Positions 9,301 through 19,085 of a stretch of DNA of 64,000 nt are shown here, one piece after another. The notes below the pieces were generated by a model, which saw only the letters and a list, made by a program, of their open reading frames with translations, searched no databases and was not told where the DNA came from. Positions within the stretch are counted from its first letter, which is position 1. Every line of letters starts with the position of its first letter. The stretch comes from Desulfonatronum thiosulfatophilum (GTDB lineage: Bacteria > Desulfobacterota > Desulfovibrionia > Desulfovibrionales > Desulfonatronaceae), in the NCBI RefSeq assembly GCF_900104215.1, contig NZ_FMXO01000017.1, positions 33,813 to 97,812 on the forward strand, written 5' to 3'. Position numbers and translations under genes: made by a program.

Positions 9301-9841
9301 GACCATCTCCCCGGCTTGGATTCAACCTGAGTATGATTTCCCTGGTCTGCTCCCGTCCTGCGATATCCCGACCTTGTTCCACGATGACAACCTCTCCCGT
9401 CGTTATTTGATGCACAGCGCCTCCATATTGCCCAACAAACATCCCGGGCCGAAGAACATACCCCTTGCCGTCGGGCATTTCGACCATGGCGGCCAGTCCC
9501 CGCTCCGGAAACAGTTCATTCCAGAGGATGCCCACGACTCGTAGCTGAGTCGCCTCGACACGTTCCAAGGGAGTGAGGGCTCGCTGCGGGATCTGCGGCT
9601 GAAAGCTTTCCTCGGGGGGAATGGGACGGACAAAAGGACGAAACGGATCCGGCTTATCGTCAGGCCTGTACCAGTAGCCGTCAGGAGTCTGCAGCCAGAG
9701 CGGCAACTCCAGAGCTGTTCCCATTAAATCAGGTTCAATGTTGTTGGTGTTTTCGTCTGCGTCACTATCAAACAAATTGGCTGATCCCGGCGCTATGGAC
9801 ATGAATATGACCAACATCGCCATGACCAGAGGGAACTTCAT
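9290..9841 (-). CDS. pilP: Type IV pilus assembly protein PilP
   Basis: PilP links the inner-membrane PilMNO platform to the PilQ secretin. A signal peptide (MKFPLVMAMLVIFMSIAPGSA) opens the protein, a proline-rich linker follows (RPFVRPIPPEESFQPQIPQRALTPLERV), and the C-terminal beta domain contains VGILWNE...VEMPDGKGYVLRPGMFVG, typical of PilP. The start is uncertain: 9841 gives a canonical signal peptide, while ATG 9895 or GTG 9943 would add residues; none has a clear ribosome site. Confidence 0.88.
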   Translation of the reverse strand: MKFPLVMAMLVIFMSIAPGSANLFDSDADENTNNIEPDLMGTALELPLWLQTPDGYWYRPDDKPDPFRPFVRPIPPEESFQPQIPQRALTPLERVEATQLRVVGILWNELFPERGLAAMVEMPDGKGYVLRPGMFVGQYGGAVHQITTGEVVIVEQGRDIAGREQTREIILRLNPSRGDGHDS

Positions 9842-9945
9842 GCTTGTATACGAAGATAAAGCAAATTTATTCAGAAAATTACTCATTATGCTCATTAAAT
9901 AGAGTTGATCAGACTTATCCTGATTCTGGAGCGAGCGAAGCACGG

Positions 9946-10593
9946 CTATCGCCGCCGTCCGCCCTGCTGTTGTTGGGCCTTGCGTTCCTCGGCGGCCTTG
10001 ATCTCCTGCTCGGTTAGTGCGCGGTACACTTGAATGCTGCTTTCGGCTGTAAGGGTTACGGGACCGACGCCGGCCGCGGTTGCGGCGTTCGGCTGCAATC
10101 GCAGACGATCCAGACTGACCAGCCGGTCCAGGCGCGACATTCGATCAAAGAAAGTGATCAGGTTATGGAATTCGCCTCGCATTCGCAGTTGGACCTCCCG
10201 TGATGCGTAAAAATCATGCGCCACCTCGCTCCCCGGCTGAAACAGCAGAAACTCAACCCCCACATCCATTCCCAGCCGCTCGATGGCCGCCAGAAGCCGC
10301 TCGCGTTCCTGCGCGTCTGCGGGAAGCAGCATTTTGGCCAACAGCAACTCGTACTCGCGGGCAGCCATTTCTTCCTGCAACTCCGGCAACCGGGCGGCCA
10401 GGCGTCGATTGGCCGCGATGGAGTTTTCCAGACTCTGGATCTCCTGCTCCAGCTGCGTTGTCCGCTCCAGCTTGGGCATGAAGGAGAAAAAGGCGTAACC
10501 GCCGAGAGTGCCGACGACCAGAACGATCAATATCAACAGTTTGTGGAGCTTGCTCAGCGTCTCAAGACGTTGCGTCAGGGCCTGGCTATCCAT
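9946..10593 (-). CDS. pilO: Type IV pilus inner-membrane protein PilO
   Basis: The 215-residue bitopic protein has one N-terminal membrane segment (LHKLLILIVLVVGTLGGYAFF), a coiled coil (about residues 45-100) and a C-terminal ferredoxin-like domain. It pairs with PilN in the periplasmic part of the pilus alignment complex. The ATG has GGGAGG five to six bases upstream and overlaps the pilN stop by eight bases. The C-terminal tail is Gln/Arg-rich. Confidence 0.92.
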   Translation of the reverse strand: MDSQALTQRLETLSKLHKLLILIVLVVGTLGGYAFFSFMPKLERTTQLEQEIQSLENSIAANRRLAARLPELQEEMAAREYELLLAKMLLPADAQERERLLAAIERLGMDVGVEFLLFQPGSEVAHDFYASREVQLRMRGEFHNLITFFDRMSRLDRLVSLDRLRLQPNAATAAGVGPVTLTAESSIQVYRALTEQEIKAAEERKAQQQQGGRRR

Positions 10594-11170
10594 AATTCGC
10601 CTCCCGTTGATAATACTCGTCAGGCGGCGGGCCAAAGGTGATCCGGAAGTGAAATTCCACCAAGGTCAACCCCTGGACTTCGCGGCGCAGAGTCCGCTCG
10701 GTCACGACTCCCCGCACGAAATCGGAGGTCCGCAAGATCTCGACATATGCTGCGAACGACTGATTATCCATGGCCACGCCCTTGAGCTGGAGAGCGCCGT
10801 TGTGGTCCAACTGGAATGTTTCGAACCAGATCCGGTCCTCGGGAAGCAGTGAGATCAAGGCGTCGATATAGCGTACCGGAAGCGTTTGAATGCTTCGGAT
10901 GCCGGTGATAATTTCAATCTTGGAGGCAACAGCCTTGATCTCATTCTCCATCCGCCGAACCTGGGCGACTTCGGCTGTCAGCGCCCTGTTTTCAACCTGT
11001 CTTGCTTCGTGCACTCTTTCGAGATCGGACAGCTTGGCACTGACCCAAAGATGGGACAAGAGGATGGCGCCGCCCACCAGAACCAAAGCAAACACCAGGG
11101 CTCCCAGATCCAGCCGCAGGGTGGATATTCTGGGTCGCTTTTCCGGCGGCAATAAGTTGATGCGGATCAT
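10586..11170 (-). CDS. pilN: Type IV pilus inner-membrane protein PilN
   Basis: The N-terminus MIRINLLPPEKR is the conserved PilM-binding peptide of PilN. It is followed by one membrane segment (about residues 24-46), a coiled coil and a periplasmic ferredoxin-like domain. At 194 residues the length is standard. The start overlaps the pilM stop as ATGA, so the two proteins are probably made in step. Confidence 0.94.
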   Translation of the reverse strand: MIRINLLPPEKRPRISTLRLDLGALVFALVLVGGAILLSHLWVSAKLSDLERVHEARQVENRALTAEVAQVRRMENEIKAVASKIEIITGIRSIQTLPVRYIDALISLLPEDRIWFETFQLDHNGALQLKGVAMDNQSFAAYVEILRTSDFVRGVVTERTLRREVQGLTLVEFHFRITFGPPPDEYYQREANYG

Positions 11171-12225
11171 TTTACGGCCTCCCGCAACGCCAGTCCGGTG
11201 GCCACGGCGTACTGGGGTCCCACGGCCCGCAGATAAGCGTGATCAAACCGGGAAACGTCCGGTTCGAGTTTACGCCAGGGATCAAGATACTGTACATCCA
11301 TTTCCAGATCCCTGGCCAGCTTGTCCCGCAATCCGGAAAGCAGGCTTCCGCCGCCCGCCAAAAACAAAGTGGCGGCAGGTTTGGAACCGGGTGACGATCC
11401 AAGATAGAAACCGATCAACCGGCGAACCTCGGATGCCCAGGAAGCGAATACGTCGTCCAGCTCGTCTTCCATGGCGGCAACCTCTGTCGCCGGCATCTCG
11501 CCAGGGCCGTTGATTTTCATTTTTTCGCATTCGGCCTTGGTACGGTTCAACAGCTTTGCCAGCCGATCCGTCAGCTGCTGCCCACCAATGCTCAATTCCC
11601 GATGAAAAACCAACTGATTCTTCCAAACCACGCAGAACACGCTTAAGTGTCCGCCAATATCCAGAAGATAATGGGGCTCATCGGCATATTCCGGGTAATT
11701 GAATTCAAAGCAATTGCTCAAGGCAAAGGCGTCCACATCCATCACCCGGACCTCCAGCCCGGCCTTGGTCAGAATGAGAAGGCGCTCTTCCACCTCACGC
11801 TTCTTGCTGGCCACCAGGAGAATGTCCGTTGTCCCTTCCTTGGAGCCCAGGCCGAGATTTTGATGGTCCAGATAGACGTCCTGAAGATCGAAGGGAATGT
11901 ATTGCTTGGCTTCCTTGGCCAGAAAGAGTTCCATGTTTGTCGCGGCCTCGGTGGAGATATTCACTTTCTTGACGATCACCGCATGTCCGGTCATCGCGGA
12001 AACGACGCTTTTTTCCCGGATCTCCAGATTTCGCCAGAGTTCTGCCAGCCTGTCCGCGGCCTTTTCTCCCTTGTCCATGTCGCCGATAGCCAGCGGCAGT
12101 CGGCCGATCCGGCTCAATTGCGGTTTCTTGCGGCGCAGGTCCAGAGCAACAACTTTGATCCAGCCGCTGCCGAGGTCCACGCCCGGAGGAGGACCTTTTT
12201 TTCGGAACTCAATGGTAATTGCCAA
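11167..12225 (-). CDS. pilM: Type IV pilus actin-like ATPase PilM
   Basis: PilM is a cytoplasmic actin-like protein that binds the PilN tail. Phosphate and adenosine motifs are visible: GVDLGSGWIKVVAL near the start, YLLDIGGHLSVFCV in the middle and LFLAGGGSLLSGL near residue 295. Translation appears to begin at TTG, with GGAG seven bases upstream; there is no ATG near the expected start. It is the first gene of the pilMNOPQ operon. Confidence 0.93.
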   Translation of the reverse strand: MAITIEFRKKGPPPGVDLGSGWIKVVALDLRRKKPQLSRIGRLPLAIGDMDKGEKAADRLAELWRNLEIREKSVVSAMTGHAVIVKKVNISTEAATNMELFLAKEAKQYIPFDLQDVYLDHQNLGLGSKEGTTDILLVASKKREVEERLLILTKAGLEVRVMDVDAFALSNCFEFNYPEYADEPHYLLDIGGHLSVFCVVWKNQLVFHRELSIGGQQLTDRLAKLLNRTKAECEKMKINGPGEMPATEVAAMEDELDDVFASWASEVRRLIGFYLGSSPGSKPAATLFLAGGGSLLSGLRDKLARDLEMDVQYLDPWRKLEPDVSRFDHAYLRAVGPQYAVATGLALREAVK

Positions 12226-12273
12226 GAACTTACTCCAAAAAGACTTGTCTCGCGGCCGAAACCGCGCGCGGGA

Positions 12274-12738
12274 TCATTTGTTTGGAAAGTGAACGGCGCA
12301 GAATGGTCGCAAGGTCAACACAGGACAATTGGCGGCTTTGACGACCTTTTCCGCGACGGATCCGAACAAGATCCGGTCAATGCCCTTGCGGCCGTGGGTC
12401 CCCATGACGATCATGTCCACATTTTCCTCGTCCGCGCATTTGACGATTTCCTCCGCGGCATACCCGCTGACCACGCGTCCGGTTACGCTCACATCCGGAA
12501 GGTATTGGGAAATGAACGCTTCCATGCTCTGCTCGGCACCGGTGACTATTTCGCCGACAAAGGTCTCGATGGAGTTCGGAGGGACATGGAAGCTGACGTA
12601 CTGGTTCAATGAAGGGGCCGAGTACAACAAAATCACTTCAGCGCCAAAGGCCTTGGACAGTGAATGCGCATACTCCGCCACCATGGGGCTGACTTCAGAA
12701 AAATCAATGGCGCAAAGAATTTTTTTCATCTCTACCAT
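12274..12738 (-). CDS. Universal stress protein (UspA family)
   Basis: This single Usp domain of about 154 residues opens with KKILCAIDFSEVS and ends with the ATP-binding G2xG9xG(S/T) motif GTHGRKGIDRILFGS. Proteins with this motif usually bind ATP. The ATG at 12738 has GGAGG eight bases upstream; the family start would be MKKIL at 12729. It lies 48 bases upstream of pilM on the same strand but is probably an independent stress gene. Confidence 0.88.
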   Translation of the reverse strand: MVEMKKILCAIDFSEVSPMVAEYAHSLSKAFGAEVILLYSAPSLNQYVSFHVPPNSIETFVGEIVTGAEQSMEAFISQYLPDVSVTGRVVSGYAAEEIVKCADEENVDMIVMGTHGRKGIDRILFGSVAEKVVKAANCPVLTLRPFCAVHFPNK

Positions 12739-13369
12739 CACCATTACCTCCTGCGTTAGATGCGGACCTGGAATACGTATGGCATACTCGGTTCAGTTTG
12801 GTAAACCATGTTTCTGGTGGGCAGTTTCTGCAGGCGCCTCAGGGGATCCATACCTTTAACAAATTGAATGCCAAGTTCTCCTGAGTCGCGGCCCGGAAAC
12901 AGAAAAGGAATTTGTAGCAACATAAATTATTATTTGAGTCCATGCTAAATTACCTGAAACCGATAATGCGTTCATTTGCCACTAATGTCCATTTTTTTCC
13001 CGCTTGCTGGTTTCAGGGTTGGCAAAGCGGCCTTACGAGGCTGATCATCATTTTCAGGCATCGGTTTCGATCAGCTTGATTTGAATTTCGGAATGCAAAA
13101 AATATTGAAAAAGCTTCAAAACTAGCGCACATTGCAGCGAGAAGAAGCGTAATCCCGGCGATGCCTCAAGCGTCGCCGGCTTTGGGACCTATTCGGGCAT
13201 CGACGTTGACGTCCGATCATTATGTAAAGAATCGATCTCTTTCCATTGCCGAAAAACGCTCGCACTTTCAAGTATCCAGTCAAAAAATGCTGCGAGGCGA
13301 GCGAGGCATGACAATGCCGGGTGATTGCCAGGAACGTTAAGCGTATCCAGGATTTTCTTTTATTTCATG
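12739..13369. other. Gene-free region upstream of usp and the fdh block
   Basis: About 630 bases without a convincing gene. It holds the ribosome site and presumably the promoter of the stress-protein gene. It also has short hairpins, for example GGCGATGC/GCGTCGCC at about 13158-13178 and GGCAT/ATGCC at about 13305-13319. No tRNA, riboswitch or sigma-54 site was seen. Confidence 0.4.
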
Positions 13370-13591
13370 GCAACTACGCAGCCAAGTTCGATGAAAACTG
13401 GAACGAGTCCGGGTTGCCCTGATTTTGCGGTCTCGCATGTTTGACTGGGCCAGGATCGTTCACCGAACCATTGCCGGACGCCTGGAGCACAAAATGATGT
13501 TTATTCGAGCAATGGTTCGAAGTTACGAAGCCGGAGAAGGAGTTTGCGAGGCCGCAAAATCAAGGCGACCCGGACTCAGCTGAATAGTTGC
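13370..13591. repeat. Palindromic element, copy 1 (about 222 bp)
   Basis: The two ends are inverted copies of each other. The left end reads GCAACTACGCAG and the right end, read on the other strand, GCAACTATTCAG. Inside, GTCCGGGTTGCCCTGATTTT (13407) faces its complement ending at 13575, and both arms hold GATTTTGCGG followed by CTCGCA. It has no coding potential. A second full copy lies at 18822-19032 and a half copy at 26691. It ends just before the transposase-like gene. Confidence 0.8.
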
Positions 13592-13641
13592 ATTTCATGC
13601 GAAAATCTCTGTCGTTTTTAAGAAAAACTGGAAGCCAGGTC

Positions 13642-14499
13642 ATGCGTATTGCCGATTACGAAAAGCACATTCAGTCCGAGACCAGCGCTCGCCGGTATCT
13701 GTTGAAATTCTGCTGGAAAAACCACCAGCGCTTCTGTCCCCGCTGCAGACAACGCAGGAATTATCCCTTGACCGACGGCCGACGCCGTTGCGCCCAATGC
13801 GCCTACACATATCATGACTTTACCGGCCGCTGGATCAACAATTGCGACCTGAAAAGCCGGGAGTGGCTACGACTCATCAAACTCTTCGAACTCGACCTGA
13901 CTGTCCTGGCCATGACCAAGGAGATGGATCTGGCCTACAACACCGTCTACAAGGCCATCACGACCATCCGTTGCGCCATTGCGGCCAATGCCATCGATGC
14001 GCGGGATTTTTTCGGCTCTGAGCGCAGCATAGAACTGAAGACCTCCGGAAGGGTTCTGACAGTTAAGCCCTGCAGCAATCTTACGACCCCGGTCTTCGGA
14101 GTAATTGAGCATTCCGGACTGGCTTTTGTCGACCTCGTGCCGGGCTTGCATCCGGAAACGGTCTTCCATTTCCACCAGAACTTCGGCCTGCGCCTGGGCC
14201 ACTGGGGAAAGACATATTTCAGCGCACCGTATCAACGCTACCATGCCCTGCTGTTCTGCTCGCCCCAACCTCCCCCCAGGTTCATGGAATTCGCCTTGTC
14301 TCCGGAAACGGGCGAAACAACAAAAACACCAGAGTTTTTAGGCTACCTCCTGGGCAAGATTCGCCGCTACCGCGGCCTTTCTCCGGAAAAATTCCCCCTG
14401 TACGTCAAGGAACTGGAGGCCCGCTACAACAATCGCGACCAGGATATATTCGAATTGTCCGCAAGCCTGCTTTGCCGGTTTGTGCCAAAATTTGCGTAA
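13642..14499 (+). CDS. Transposase-fold (IS1595/ISXO2-like) protein, apparently domesticated
   Basis: The N-terminal zinc ribbon has Cys32, Cys35, Cys50 and Cys53 (CPRC...CAQC), as in IS1595-family transposases. The following ISXO2-like domain keeps family landmarks such as TPVFGVIEHSG and RRYRGLSPEKFPLYVKELEARYNNR. The expected acidic catalytic sites are absent: the VEVDET-like position reads IELKTS (130-135) and the later TD.w..Y position reads FSAPYQRY. It is therefore probably not an active transposase; DNA binding through the zinc ribbon and a role for the adjacent fdh genes are inference. Start 13642 fits the family; ATG 13597 is an alternative. Confidence 0.7.
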   Translation: MRIADYEKHIQSETSARRYLLKFCWKNHQRFCPRCRQRRNYPLTDGRRRCAQCAYTYHDFTGRWINNCDLKSREWLRLIKLFELDLTVLAMTKEMDLAYNTVYKAITTIRCAIAANAIDARDFFGSERSIELKTSGRVLTVKPCSNLTTPVFGVIEHSGLAFVDLVPGLHPETVFHFHQNFGLRLGHWGKTYFSAPYQRYHALLFCSPQPPPRFMEFALSPETGETTKTPEFLGYLLGKIRRYRGLSPEKFPLYVKELEARYNNRDQDIFELSASLLCRFVPKFA

Positions 14500-14845
14500 T
14501 CAGAACAGTTGTTGACCTGCAGTCCATTTCATTCCATTATTCGATATAGGATCGAAACCATTACACCCTGGATTGAAACGCTATGTCCCCGAACCAACCC
14601 CTTGCATCAACCCTGCCTTTTTTCGGGCTCGGCTTTCAGCTCGAACCGCTGTTGGTGCGGACGAAAGTTCGGCTTCGTAATGCTTTCTTGCGGGCGTGCC
14701 GGAGCATATTGCTTCATTTTCATTTAGCCGGCCATAGGAACATGATTTTCTGCCAGGCCTATGGATACGATCTTTTGGTTTTTCAGGCTCGGGAAATACG
14801 AGGTCAGTGAGTTCTTCCGTCAACCGTTTCAGGTAAGGAGGCTGT
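14500..14845. other. Leader region of the formate dehydrogenase genes
   Basis: This 346-base stretch between the transposase-like gene and fdhA has no convincing gene. GTAAGGAGG sits just before the fdhA start codon. No clear promoter could be assigned; a sigma-54 match was looked for and not found. Confidence 0.4.
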
Positions 14846-17800
14846 ATGCAGATTACCCGCAGAAACTTTTTAAAATTCTCGGCCGTGGCCGGCTCGGCGC
14901 TGGCCTTCGGTGGTTTGGGGTTTGATCTCAAACCCACCGTAGCCAGGGCGCAGTTGCTGAAACTGCAGGAGGCCAAGGAAACAACTTCCATTTGCTGCTA
15001 CTGTTCCGTGGGCTGTGGCTTGCTGATTCACACAGCCCAGAGCGGACCCGACAAGGACCGGGCCATCAACATTGAAGGCGACCCGGACCATCCCATCAAC
15101 GAAGGTTCGTTGTGCGCCAAGGGCGCGTCATTGCTGCAGCTTGTCGAGAACGAAAACAGAATTTCCAAAGTCCTGTACCGCGCCCCCAACTCCGACAAGT
15201 TCGAGGAAAGATCCTGGGATTGGGCTCTGGACCGAATTGCCCGGAACGTCAAGGATGCCCGTGATCTGACATTCATTGAGAAAAACGCCATGGGGCAGGT
15301 CGTCAACCGCACCAACGGCATCGCCCATACCGGCTCCGCAGCTCTGGACAACGAGGAGTGCTGGTATCTTTCATCCCTGATGCGTTGCCTTGGCCTGGTG
15401 TACATAGAACACCAGGCCCGGATCTGACACAGCGCCACTGTAGCGGCTCTGGGAGAGTCGTTCGGACGCGGTGTTATGACCAATCACTACATCGACCTGA
15501 TGAACAGTGATTGCATTCTGATGATGGGCGCCAACCCTGCTGAAAATCACCCCATCTCCTTCAAGTGGGTGATGAAGGCCAAGGAAAAGGGCGCCACCCT
15601 GATCAACGTCGATCCCCGCTTCAACAGGACTTCATCCAAGTCCGACCTGTACATGCCCATGCGCTCCGGAACGGACATCCCGATTCTTGGCGGCATGATC
15701 AAGTACATCCTGGACAACGAGCTGTACTTCAAGGACTACGTCCTTAACTACACCAACGCCAGCTTCCTGGTAAATCCTGAATTCGGTTTCGATGACGGAC
15801 TGTTCACCGGTTTCAATCCCCAGACTTCGACCTACGACAAAACCACCTGGTCTTTCCAGATGGATGACCAGGGCATCCCCAAAAAAGATCCCAGCCTCCA
15901 GGATCCGAACTGCGTCTTCCAGCTGATGAAAAAGCACTACGAGCGCTACACCATGGATATCGTCGTTGAAACGGCGGCTACGCCCAGGGATCAGCTCGAA
16001 GAGTTCTACAAGACCTTCGCGGCCACTGGCGCTCCGGACAAGTCCGGGACCATCATGTACGCCATGGGCTGGACCCAGCACACCACCGGCGCGCAGGTCA
16101 TCCGCACCATGGCCATGATCCAGCTCCTGCTGGGCAACATGGGCATGGCCGGCGGCGGCGTGAACGCCTTGCGCGGCGAATCCAACGTTCAGGGTTCCAC
16201 GGACCAGGCGCTGCTCTTTCACATCATTCCCGGCTACAACCCTGCTCCCCGCTCCACCATGGCCACCTTCGCGGATTACCAGAAAGCCACCACCCCGGTG
16301 ACCAACGATCCGAAAAGCGCCAACTGGTGGCAGAATCGGCCCAAGTACGTGGCCAGCCTGCTCAAGGCCATGTACCCCGATCAGGATCCGGACGTGAGCT
16401 ACAACTACATGCCCAAGCTGGATCCCGGCCAGAACGCATCCTGGTTGGTTCTCTTCGACCACATGCTCCAAGGCCAGTTCAAGGGCTACTTTGCCTGGGG
16501 GCAGAATCCGGCCGCCTGCGGCGCGGACTCCAACAAGACCAGAAACGCTTTGGCCCAGCTGGACTGGCTGGTGGTGGTCAACCTCTTCGACAACGAAACC
16601 GCCTCCTTCTGGAGAGGCCCGAACATGGACCCGGCCAAGGTCAAAACCGAGGTCATCGTCCTGCCGCCCGCGGTCTGGTGCGAAAAGGAAGGCTCCATTT
16701 CCAACTCCGGCCGCTGGGTCCAGTGGCGCTACGCCGGTCCCAAGCCCATGGGCGACTGCATCCCTGACGGCGACATGGCCCTGGAGCTGGTGCGCAGGAT
16801 CCGCGCCCTGTATGAAAAAGAAGGCGGCGCTTTCCCGGATCCGATCATGAACTTCAACACCGCGGGCGTTACCAATCCGGACAAGAAGTTCCCGCACGAC
16901 TTCGATCCGCACCGCGTGGCCAAGCTGCTCAACGGGTACTTCGTCAAGGACGTGAAGATCGGCGACACCACCCATAAGGCTGGAACCCAGGTTCCCAACT
17001 TCACCGCGCTCCAGGCCGACGGCTCCACTGCCTGCGGCAACTGGGTCTACAGCGGCTGCTACACCGAAGCCGGAAACATGATGGCCCGCCGCGACAAGAC
17101 CCAGACCGAAATGCAAGCCAATATCGGCATCTTCCCGGCCTGGTCCTGGGCTTGGCCCTTGAACCGACGCATTGTCTACAATAGGGCCTCCTGTGATCCG
17201 CAGGGCAAGCCCTATGCTCCGCACAAGGCGGTCATCGCCTGGGACGGCAGCAAGTGGGTAGGCGACATACCTGACGGCGGATGGGCGCCCGGAGAACGGC
17301 ACCCCTTCATCATGCAGGCTGAGGGCGTTGGCAGGCTGTTCGGACCGGGAATGGCCGACGGCCCCTTCCCGGAACACTTCGAGGCCATGGAATGCCCCTT
17401 CGAAGAGCATCCCTTCTCCACCCGGCTGCACAACCCAACAGCCCTTGAATTCGTGGGCGAGGCCGTCAAACGTGCGGTGTGCGATCCTCGCTATCCCTTT
17501 ATCGGCACGACATACCGGGTGACCGAGCACTGGCAGTCCGGGGTCATGACCCGCTGGACTCCCTGGTTGATTGAACAAATGCCGCAGAACTTCGTGGAGA
17601 TTGATCCGGAACTGGGCAAACTCCGAGGCATTGAAAGCGGCGACTTGGTAATTGTCGAGAATATGCGCGGCCAGATCAAGGCCGTGGCCATCGTGACTCC
17701 CCGGCTGCAACCGATGAAGGTCATGGGCCAGACCATCCACATGGTCGGAACCACATGGCACTACGGCTGGGTTCATCCAAGAGACGGCGGGGATTCAGCG

Positions 17801-17884
17801 AACCTGCTGACACCGTCGGTGGGCGATCCCAACACCTTCATCCCAGAGACCAAAACATTCATGGTCAACATCAGAAAGGCTTAA
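14846..17884 (+). CDS. fdhA: Formate dehydrogenase alpha subunit, selenocysteine-containing, Tat-exported
   Basis: This is the molybdopterin (Mo or W) catalytic subunit that oxidises formate in the periplasm. It opens with a twin-arginine signal (TRRNFLKFSAVAG), then one [4Fe-4S] motif CCYCSVGC...CAKG. The reading frame contains a TGA at 15425-15427 in the context ARI-U-HSATVAALGESFGRG, exactly where formate dehydrogenases place selenocysteine (residue 194). With read-through the protein is about 1012 residues, normal for the family. A GTAAGGAGG ribosome site precedes the ATG. No membrane gamma subunit follows, so this is the soluble periplasmic type common in Desulfovibrio. Confidence 0.95.
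15428..15466 (+). promoter_or_regulatory. Candidate bacterial SECIS element
   Basis: Immediately after the TGA Sec codon the mRNA can form a small stem, GGCTCT (15445-15450) with AGAGTC (15454-15459), at the spacing expected for SelB recognition. Location and function are inferred from the Sec codon; the fold was judged by eye only. Confidence 0.5.
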
Positions 17885-17897
17885 GGAGGAGTGCGCG

Positions 17898-18623
17898 ATG
17901 CAAGGTAAAACATTCTTTATCGATCTGACCAAGTGTACTGCCTGCCGGGGCTGCCAAGTGGCCTGCAAGCAGTGGAAAAAACTGCCGGCAGAGGAAACCA
18001 GGAACTGGGGTTCTTTTCAGAATCCCAAGGATCTGACCTTCAATACCTATAAACTGGTTCGCTTTACTGAAGTCATGGAAGGGGAGAAATTCAGGCAATG
18101 GTATTTCTTCCCGGATCAATGCCGCCATTGCATTTACCCGCCTTGCAAGATGGTCGGGGACATGTACGACGACAAAGCTATTCTTCAGGATGAAGAAACC
18201 GGTGCCGTGCTCTTCACTGAGCATACCCGGAATCTGGATTTCGAGGAAATCAGGATGTCCTGCCCCTATGACATTCCACGCTTGGACGAGGACTCGTTGA
18301 TCCAAAGCAAGTGCGATATGTGTTTCGACAGGGTCCAGAACGGCATGTTGCCGGCCTGTGTTCTGAGTTGTCCCACGGGAACCATGAACTTCGGTGAACG
18401 CGACGCCATGATGGAACTGGCGAACAAGCGTCTCGAAGAAGTCCGCAAGATCAGACCCGAGGCGGTTCTTGCCGATGCGCGAGACCTGCGGGTGGTCTTC
18501 CTTTGCGAGGAAAGTCCGCGCGCATATCACCGATATGCCGTGGCATCCGCGGACGTACCGACTATCAGTCGCAAAGCCGCGTTGGCCAAGGTGGTTGCAC
18601 CGGCCAAACGGATATTCGGGTAA
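17898..18623 (+). CDS. fdhB: Formate dehydrogenase beta subunit (4x[4Fe-4S] ferredoxin)
   Basis: The 241-residue electron-transfer subunit has four Cys groups: CTACRGCQVACKQW at the N-terminus, CRHCIYPPC, CPYDIPR and CDMCFDRV...CVLSCP. It has no signal peptide and is probably exported with the Tat-bearing alpha subunit. AAGGAGGAG precedes its start, and the gap to fdhA is 13 bases. There is no C-terminal membrane anchor, which agrees with a soluble FdhAB donating electrons to periplasmic cytochrome c3. Confidence 0.94.
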   Translation: MQGKTFFIDLTKCTACRGCQVACKQWKKLPAEETRNWGSFQNPKDLTFNTYKLVRFTEVMEGEKFRQWYFFPDQCRHCIYPPCKMVGDMYDDKAILQDEETGAVLFTEHTRNLDFEEIRMSCPYDIPRLDEDSLIQSKCDMCFDRVQNGMLPACVLSCPTGTMNFGERDAMMELANKRLEEVRKIRPEAVLADARDLRVVFLCEESPRAYHRYAVASADVPTISRKAALAKVVAPAKRIFG

Positions 18624-18631
18624 TCAGTTTC

Positions 18632-18668
18632 GGGACCGCATCAAGCGGTCCCGGGACTTTCTCTTTTT
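18632..18668 (+). terminator. Terminator candidate after fdhB (first of two)
   Basis: GGGACCG and CGGTCCC form a perfect seven-base-pair stem, followed nine bases later by TTTCTCTTTTT. Confidence 0.6.
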
Positions 18669-18674
18669 CGAAAC

Positions 18675-18706
18675 AAAGGCCGGAGCCCTCAGGGGCTCCG
18701 GCCTTT
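18675..18706 (+). terminator. Strong intrinsic terminator after fdhAB
   Basis: The sequence AAAGGCCGGAGCC pairs with GGCTCCGGCCTTT around a short loop. This is a GC-rich stem flanked by A and T runs, so it could act in both directions. Confidence 0.85.
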
Positions 18707-18821
18707 GTCATTTCAGTCAGGAGCAATCAGATTATGCGCTAAGAGTACGAAGGTTGGGTTCGTCTTTCGCGGCCTGCCTCTCCCTTCGTGATCTTCGTGC
18801 CCTTCCTGGAGATAAAGAGAC

Positions 18822-19032
18822 GTAATTATTCAGCATGTTCTAAAGTACACAAATTGTCCGGCTTGCCTTGATTTTGCGGTCTCGCATGTTTGACTGAGCC
18901 AGGATTCGTTCATCAAACCATTGCCTAGCATTTGAAGCTCCAAATGCTGTTTATTCACGCAATGGATTGATGTTGCGAAGCCGGTGCGAGGCCGCAAAAT
19001 CAAGGCAAGCCGGACCTCAGCTGAGTAGTTAC
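18822..19032. repeat. Palindromic element, copy 2 (about 211 bp)
   Basis: The ends are GTAATTATTCAG on the left and, on the other strand, GTAACTACTCAG on the right. GTCCGGCTTGCCTTGATTTT at 18856 faces its complement ending at 19015. The interior also matches copy 1 (CTCGCATGTTTGACTGAGCC, then AGGATTCGTTCATC). Together with copy 1 it brackets the transposase-like gene and fdhAB. No coding potential. Confidence 0.8.
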
Positions 19033-19085
19033 ATAGAGTCTACATGGACTCAGAAAAACATGTTGCACAGAAATTGCTGAAATGG

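Noticed and set aside
14685..14720. Possible sigma-54 site before fdhA (GGAGCATATTGC)
   Set aside because: GG and GC are two bases too close for the -24/-12 consensus.
15632..17776. A 714-codon open frame on the minus strand inside fdhA
   Set aside because: It is the mirror of a high-GC gene; composition and sequence show no protein family, and fdhA is unambiguous.
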